Of a stretch of 25,857 bases of DNA, positions 21,144 through 25,857 are shown one piece after another. The notes under the pieces were generated by a model. The model saw nothing but the letters and a program-made list of their open reading frames with translations. It ran no database searches and had not been told where the DNA came from. Made by a program: the position numbers and the translations under genes. Where the stretch lies: the IMG/VR virus record IMGVR_UViG_3300042326_000079, positions 1-25,857 of that record. The stretch is one strand, 5' to 3'. Source of the DNA: a virus. Position 1 is the stretch's first letter, and each line of letters opens with the position of its first letter.

Positions 21144-21346
21144 TCAGGCCCAAACTCGCCGAGGCAGTGTAGGGTGTACTTCAAAGCCCTGCAAGGCTTC
21201 AGCGTCTTCACCATCCACTAAGCGGATGTTGATGTGCCAGCCAGAGATTGCAACAGGCTCTGCTTCAGGATCGTCTTGACGCTCGTACAGAACACCAAGC
21301 GTGTCAATGTTGGCTTAATTGCTGGATAAAGGTTTTGGATGCTCAT
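21144..21346 (-). pseudogene. Small conserved gene broken by a one-base frameshift
   Basis: From ATG 21346 (AAGGA ahead of it) the frame reads MSIQNLYPAIKP, then derails and stops at codon 43. In the -1 frame, from about 21311 to the stop at 21144-21146, the DNA reads NIDTLGVLYERQDDPEAE, SGWHINIRLVDGED and HPTLPRRVWA, which is clearly protein-like and has no start codon upstream because a TAA precedes it. Restoring one base in the CCAAC region would give a 67-aa protein. The GWHxNxR...PxTPxRVWA pattern resembles small phage fibre-associated proteins. Either an assembly or sequencing error, a true pseudogene, or a recoding site. Confidence 0.75.
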
Positions 21347-21355
21347 GTTGTTTCC

Positions 21356-23185
21356 TTATAGCGAAGTGATTGTTTCCCAAGCAACGCCTGAGTAAACACT
21401 GAGCTTTGCAAGTGTGGTGTCAAACACCATCAGGCCAGCAGCAGGAGAGACAATAGCGTTCTTCTGCGTTGTGGTCATGTTGGGCATCCTGACGCCCTTG
21501 GTGGTGCTTTGAGCGTCTAGGATGGCTGAGGCGTTGGCGGTTGCACCAATACCTACGTTACCCGCGCTGTCGATACGCATAGCCTCCGCACCGCCTTCGG
21601 AGAAAGCAATAGTGTCAGCGGCGGGGAAGAAAATACCCGTGTTGGTGTCGCCTGTTGTGGTGATGGCTGGAGCCGCAGCAGTGCCTGCGGAGAAAGTAGC
21701 CACACTACTAGCAGAAATTTTATAAGCCTGAGTGTTACCGTAGACAATCAAGTCTTGCTGTACGTCCAAAGCCGCAACAGAAGTTGGGCCAGTCAGTTGG
21801 ATGTCAATGCTTGGTACTGTGTACTGGAATACGGTGTCGTTGGTTGTACCAAGCACATACATCTTTGTGCCGTCGGGCTTGATGTAAATGCCTTGAGGCG
21901 CTGTGTCTTGACCAGAAACACTAAACACGTTGACAAAAACTGATGTGCTGATGTCCCAAGGCGTTGTAAGGTTGTAGACGTTAACGTCATCACCAGTTGC
22001 ACCAATGACAAACATTCGTGAGCCATCTCCCGTAAACGTCATTCCGTTTGGAGTTGCTTCTTGGCCAAAAATTGAAAGCGACTGCAAAAATGTTGCTGTT
22101 GATACGTTCCAAGCAGTTGATAGCGTGTATTGATAAACAGAATCTGGGTTAGTGCTTCCGACCATGTACATTGACAGGCCGTTTGGTTTAAACCAGAAAC
22201 CGTTGGGTGCTGTGTCTTGCCCTGCAACAGAAAAGGAAACGCTGTCATAAGACGCTGTTGCAACAGACCAAGGGGTGCTTAGTGTGTACTGATACACGCT
22301 ATCATTGGCTGAACCAAGCACATACATTTTTGTCCCATCAGCACGGAAAAATACGCCAGTTGCCGCCCCATCTTGGGCGTTGACGTTAAAGCTGGTTGCA
22401 AACACCGCAGATGAAACCAACCATGCCGTAGACAGGTTGTACTCGTTTACGTTATCTGTGCCACTTCCAACAACATACATCTTCAACCCGTCAGGGCTAA
22501 AGAACAAATCGGTTGGAGTTGTCTCCTGCGCTGCAACAGAAAAAGACACACTGTCGTAGCTTGCCCCAAGCACGTTGACGTTGCTCAGGATGGTGTTGCC
22601 AGTAACATTTAACTGGCTAAAATTGCCATTTTGTAATGCTGTAATCTGCGTCTGCAAGCTAGTCAATGTATCTAGAACACTTTGGCTTGTGCCGCCGCCG
22701 TTGGTGATGACCTTGATCTTTTCCGCCAGGTCGGGAGCCACGACCTCGCCCACATTGATGCTGCGGCCAGACGACAACCCAATGATCAGGCTGCCGTCAA
22801 AGTCAATGTGCGCGTCCACAACCGACACGCCATCTTCACCGTCGCTGCCATCCATGCCGCGAGCACCGTCCATACCGCGTGGGCCTGGCGCGCCATCTTT
22901 GCCATTGCGCCCGTCTTTGCCATCGCGTCCGTCTTTACCGTCGATGCCATTGCGGCCATCTTTGATGGTGGAGACGCGCTTTTCAATGACCGTGGTTACA
23001 CCATCGTACTTCTCACGGATGTCAGCGTCAATTTTCTTGAGCGCTTGAATGACCAACTGCACGTTGCTCGCAACTTTGCGCTTTTGCATCTTTTCTACGC
23101 TCAACATGAAGTCATCAACTTCACTCAACACATTGTCCGCCAAATCGTCGATGCTTGAGCTACCAAAAATTTTATCTATTGCCAT
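21356..23185 (-). CDS. Tail fibre with collagen-like and beta-propeller repeats
   Basis: A 609-aa fibre. Residues 1-75 form a helical attachment region with heptads; 77-118 contain fourteen Gly-X-Y triplets (GRNGIDGKDGRDGKDG...), a collagen-like stalk that implies a trimer. Then about five repeats of ~50 residues carry F.PDG.KMYV.G...D.V..Y.LST.W, the pattern of a beta-propeller. The C-terminus (GNVGIGATANASAILDAQSTTKGVRMPNMTT-like) resembles fibre and adhesin tip domains. It follows the portal with a 14-base overlap. Probable receptor-binding fibre. Confidence 0.85.
   Translation of the reverse strand: MAIDKIFGSSSIDDLADNVLSEVDDFMLSVEKMQKRKVASNVQLVIQALKKIDADIREKYDGVTTVIEKRVSTIKDGRNGIDGKDGRDGKDGRNGKDGAPGPRGMDGARGMDGSDGEDGVSVVDAHIDFDGSLIIGLSSGRSINVGEVVAPDLAEKIKVITNGGGTSQSVLDTLTSLQTQITALQNGNFSQLNVTGNTILSNVNVLGASYDSVSFSVAAQETTPTDLFFSPDGLKMYVVGSGTDNVNEYNLSTAWLVSSAVFATSFNVNAQDGAATGVFFRADGTKMYVLGSANDSVYQYTLSTPWSVATASYDSVSFSVAGQDTAPNGFWFKPNGLSMYMVGSTNPDSVYQYTLSTAWNVSTATFLQSLSIFGQEATPNGMTFTGDGSRMFVIGATGDDVNVYNLTTPWDISTSVFVNVFSVSGQDTAPQGIYIKPDGTKMYVLGTTNDTVFQYTVPSIDIQLTGPTSVAALDVQQDLIVYGNTQAYKISASSVATFSAGTAAAPAITTTGDTNTGIFFPAADTIAFSEGGAEAMRIDSAGNVGIGATANASAILDAQSTTKGVRMPNMTTTQKNAIVSPAAGLMVFDTTLAKLSVYSGVAWETITSL
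22832..22957 (-). repeat. Collagen-like Gly-X-Y coding repeat
   Basis: Fourteen Gly-X-Y triplets, many of them G-K/R-D or G-R-N, encoded by near-repeated 9-base units on the - strand. The repetitive DNA makes this a likely place for length variation by slippage. Confidence 0.8.
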
Positions 23186-25202
23186 TTGTCAACTCCGTGT
23201 TCAAGGTTTCGAGGAACTCGTTTTCCGCGTCCACAACATTGTTCTTTGCGTTGTTCATCTGCAACTCAACAATCTTGCTCTTGTTCTTGATGTCGGCTTC
23301 CTTGAGCATCAATTCCGCGATCTTAACCCGCTTGTCAAACTCATTGCTTTCGTTGCCAGCGGGCAGGTTCTTGGTGGTTGATGCGATCACCTTGGCCTGT
23401 ACTTCTTGCGGCATCAGTTGCGCCTCGGTCATCAGCTTGGTTGCCTCTGCCCGGTTCTGCTCGGCCTGCGTGGTGTTGACCGCAATCTGCGCCTGCGCTG
23501 CTTGCATGGCCAGCTGTTGCTGGGCCTGCTGCATGGCTTGAGCCTGTGGGTCTGGCTGGCTCATCTGGTCGAGCGCTGCCATCAGCTCATAGCGGTTGGA
23601 CAGTGAACTGTTGTTCATAATGCCCTTCAAGATCAGAGGCAGCACTGGGGTGTTTGGACCCAGTGTCTGCAAGAGACCGATGAACTGCTGCTGCTCGTAC
23701 TCGCGGGCGATGATGCCTAAAGTGGCAGTCGGAATGAACTTCATGTCCACGCTCGGGTAGCGCTCGGGGTCGAACTGCATGTACCTGAACGCCGCTTTTT
23801 GGATGAACGGGATCAGGAAGTCTTCTTGGAAGTTGACCAGCGTGCGCTTGTACTTCTTGATGACCGTGGCCACAGCCATGCTCATGCCCGCGCCGTCGCG
23901 GTTGGTTTGGCTGACCATGCCCTGACTGTCCAGCGTGCCAGTGGCTTGCAGCAGCATACGCTCGAACTCTTTGGCCGTGTTCAGGTTGTTCAGACTCGTC
24001 TCGCCGAACTTGAACGGGTACAGAATTTCGGCTGGGTTGCCGTTGACCATGAACGCCTTGCCCGGCTTGACCTCGAACCGAGCGCCGCGTGGCAGACGGG
24101 TGGCGTCCATGCCCATCATGGGGCTGGTCGTCAGCGCCAGCGAGTCCAAGTGGCTGCGCACCTGGGCGTCAATCGCCTTTTGCATGTTGTAAGACTTCTC
24201 CACCGTGCCGCGACCGAGTAATCTGTTCGGCACAGTGTCGTCTTGGTACGTCAGGACCGGGCGGTCCTTCATCATGTACGGATTTTCTTCTGCTTTGAGC
24301 AGCAGGCTACCGTTGGCGATCACGACAATCGCCTCCACCATGTCCGAATAGTCTTCAGCAGCCGAGTCGTCTGGGAACAAGTCTTCGACTTCAACGTCTT
24401 TTTCCGTCAAGTATTCGCGTGGCACCAGACCGTAGTACTTCAACACCAGCACTTTTTCGTCGCGGTACTGACTCATCTCCTGAGTCGGCTCCAGATCGGT
24501 GTCCTCATACGTCGGTGTAATGTTCACCTTGCGGTAGATTCCCTTTTCGATGCCTTCGACGATCTTGTGGATGCCCACATACGACTCAATCGCCACGCCC
24601 ATGCAGTCATCTACAGACGTGCCGTTGGGGTCAAACAAGAAATTCTTGGGGTTGATTGGCATGATCTTGACCGCAATCCGGCTCTTTTCCACCACACCGA
24701 TGGCCGCTTGGCCAACTTGCCCTGGGATCGCCTGCGTTGCCGGTTCGAAAATCTTTTCCGTCTTGACAACGATCTCGCCGATACCCGTGCCGTAGATTTC
24801 GGCCATCAGCTCGATCTGATCAATCGCTTTTCGGATTTTGTCCTGCTTGAAGTCCTCCGTGAGCTGCGCTTTGAGCATCTCAACATCCAACGGGTTGCCG
24901 TTGACGTCTTTGAGGTCGTCTTCAATGTCGAAAAAGTCGCCCTGACCGAAGATCGCTTCCATGATCTCCGCGTGCCGGGTCTCGACTGCCTGCTGGGTGG
25001 CAGGCGTCACGATGCGTGAGCGCTCAGAATCGCGTGTTTTGTCCTCTGCCGCCCACTCACCACGGAAAATGCGCTCGTATTCGAGGTAGTCGTCCAGAAA
25101 GTTGGTGTTGCGGTAGTCGCGCCAGCGGTCGCAATGGTCAACGACGAAAGCCGTCAGCTCCTTGTCGTTCTCTGTCGGCTCGTCGAACTCATTTTGATCC
25201 AT
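23172..25202 (-). CDS. Portal protein (P22-like)
   Basis: A 676-aa portal, in the length range of the P22-type portals. The N-terminal half (RIVTPATQQAVETRHAEIMEAIFG) and the middle (LLGRGTVEKSYNMQKAIDAQVRSHLDS, LPRGARFEVKPGK) match the portal core, and the C-terminal ~120 residues are Gln/Ala-rich helix (QAQAMQQAQQQLAMQAAQAQ), the barrel-like extension. It forms the dodecameric DNA channel at one capsid vertex. AGGGG site before the start; it follows the terminase gene with a 21-base gap. Confidence 0.88.
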   Translation of the reverse strand: MDQNEFDEPTENDKELTAFVVDHCDRWRDYRNTNFLDDYLEYERIFRGEWAAEDKTRDSERSRIVTPATQQAVETRHAEIMEAIFGQGDFFDIEDDLKDVNGNPLDVEMLKAQLTEDFKQDKIRKAIDQIELMAEIYGTGIGEIVVKTEKIFEPATQAIPGQVGQAAIGVVEKSRIAVKIMPINPKNFLFDPNGTSVDDCMGVAIESYVGIHKIVEGIEKGIYRKVNITPTYEDTDLEPTQEMSQYRDEKVLVLKYYGLVPREYLTEKDVEVEDLFPDDSAAEDYSDMVEAIVVIANGSLLLKAEENPYMMKDRPVLTYQDDTVPNRLLGRGTVEKSYNMQKAIDAQVRSHLDSLALTTSPMMGMDATRLPRGARFEVKPGKAFMVNGNPAEILYPFKFGETSLNNLNTAKEFERMLLQATGTLDSQGMVSQTNRDGAGMSMAVATVIKKYKRTLVNFQEDFLIPFIQKAAFRYMQFDPERYPSVDMKFIPTATLGIIAREYEQQQFIGLLQTLGPNTPVLPLILKGIMNNSSLSNRYELMAALDQMSQPDPQAQAMQQAQQQLAMQAAQAQIAVNTTQAEQNRAEATKLMTEAQLMPQEVQAKVIASTTKNLPAGNESNEFDKRVKIAELMLKEADIKNKSKIVELQMNNAKNNVVDAENEFLETLNTELTNGNR

Positions 25203-25223
25203 TTTTGACCCCTATGTCGGTGG

Positions 25224-25857
25224 CTATACCCCCGATATTACATCCATCGGCTGCCAGTCCTCGTCATCAGCGTCTTCAAAGTAGCTGGTGACGGCCAACT
25301 GGTCGATGTACGACAGCGCATCCGGCAGATCGTCATGGACGCCCTGCGACGGGAACATCAAAAGCTGGTCCACGAACACATCCCAGTTCTCTTCGCTGTT
25401 CAGGGTGATTCTACCGTGTTCAAATCGGCCTTGCAAAGACCAAATTACCCTGTCTGTTTTCTTTCGGTTGCCGTGCGTCAGGTCCACAATATGGCTGTAG
25501 ACGTTGTTTTTTCGCATCAGGTCGCTCAGATACGGCAGAACCGCGTTTTTAAGCGCGCCTCGTTCGATCCCGATGCTTAAGGGCCTGTAGTCTCGCATCT
25601 TCATCAGTATTTTCGCCGCCGTCTCGCGGATGTCCCAGCGCCCGTGCTCGATCTCTTTCACGAACCACTTGCCGTCGTCCGTCACCTTGACCACCGCAAT
25701 CGCCGACTCGTCCAGCCGCTTCTTGCTGTTCGCCGCCTGCTTGGCCACTTCTTCAAACCCGGCCAGATCCACCGCCACGAAGTAGCTGCCGTAGTCCGGC
25801 TCTTCGCCGTACTTGATCCACTCCTCTTTGAAGACATCCGCACCCGCGTTGCTGAAA
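25224..25857 (-). CDS. Terminase large subunit, C-terminal part (cut by window end)
   Basis: The frame is open to the right edge; about 210 codons are visible, beginning in FSNAGADVFKEEW, and the ATPase part lies outside. What is seen is the RNase H-like nuclease domain: VAVDLAG with its first aspartate, IGIERG with the glutamate, and HDDLPDALSYI with the last acidic pair, matching large terminases that cut concatemeric DNA during packaging. A GTG at 25778 is internal and should not be taken as the start. Confidence 0.9.
   Translation of the reverse strand, partial: FSNAGADVFKEEWIKYGEEPDYGSYFVAVDLAGFEEVAKQAANSKKRLDESAIAVVKVTDDGKWFVKEIEHGRWDIRETAAKILMKMRDYRPLSIGIERGALKNAVLPYLSDLMRKNNVYSHIVDLTHGNRKKTDRVIWSLQGRFEHGRITLNSEENWDVFVDQLLMFPSQGVHDDLPDALSYIDQLAVTSYFEDADDEDWQPMDVISGV

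Noticed and set aside
21300-21346. Programmed -1 frameshift at the broken small gene
   Set aside because: No X-XXY-YYZ heptamer occurs between the -1 frame stop (TAA) and the point where the frames must join, so recoding is not supported; error or decay is simpler.
24243-25019. 258-codon + strand frame opposite the portal gene
   Set aside because: His/Val/Asp/Arg-rich antisense shadow without a ribosome binding site; the portal reading is convincing.
25224-25778. Reading the terminase segment as a complete 184-aa gene from GTG 25778
   Set aside because: The same frame continues to the window edge with terminase-like sequence and only the nuclease half is present, so the gene is cut by the window.
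1-25857. CRISPR array, tRNA genes, integrase, transposase or attachment sites
   Set aside because: No regular spaced repeats, cloverleaf-like segments, recombinase motifs or terminal inverted repeats were seen.

Overview
The window is one stretch of a tailed double-stranded DNA phage genome, most likely a podovirus of a Gram-negative host. There is a two-gene lysis pair with a Rz1-type lipoprotein (which needs an outer membrane), a large P22-type portal, an HK97-type capsid gene, short-tail adaptor and nozzle candidates, and glycine/alanine-rich internal virion candidates, with no tail tube, tape measure or sheath gene. The moderately high GC, AGGAG-type ribosome binding sites and the general look of several small proteins suggest a betaproteobacterial (Burkholderiales, possibly freshwater) host; that is inference. 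No integrase, tRNA, rRNA, CRISPR or insertion sequence was seen.

Left arm (1-5983, + strand): an early/metabolism module. A partial unknown gene is followed by a C5-cytosine DNA methyltransferase, an SF2 helicase, a small cysteine-rich protein and a VRR-NUC nuclease, most joined by ATGA-type or short overlaps. Inside the methyltransferase, in the +1 frame, lies a 139-codon ORF that looks like a real overprinted gene. A 50-aa ribbon-helix-helix (Arc-like) protein ends this block. Then come a probable promoter with an imperfect palindrome and a run of nine very small, tightly coupled unknown genes, several with paired cysteines.

Right arm (5987-25857, - strand, so read from right to left): the late module. 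In transcription order: terminase large subunit (C-terminal part only, cut by the window end), portal, a collagen-like/beta-propeller tail fibre, a small gene broken by an apparent one-base frameshift, a series of small membrane proteins (XhlA-like, a 30-aa peptide, a C-tail membrane protein, a short hydrophobic protein, a lipoprotein, a two-TM holin candidate), Rz with Rz1 nested inside, a GH19 endolysin, two small conserved genes, scaffold, major capsid protein, a hairpin terminator, small structural genes, a cluster of tiny lysine-rich proteins, tail adaptor, tail nozzle, a second tail fibre with an S74 autocleaving chaperone, a cupin, and three large internal virion/ejection candidates. 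The lysis genes therefore sit between the portal and capsid genes.

The two arms converge with only 3 bp between the stop codons (5983/5987). The most interesting signals are the overprinted ORF in the methyltransferase, two identical A6-TGA junctions linking three lysine-rich genes, the Arc-like gene with a candidate operator, the extended membrane/lysis island with two lipoproteins, and the frameshifted gene at 21144-21346.
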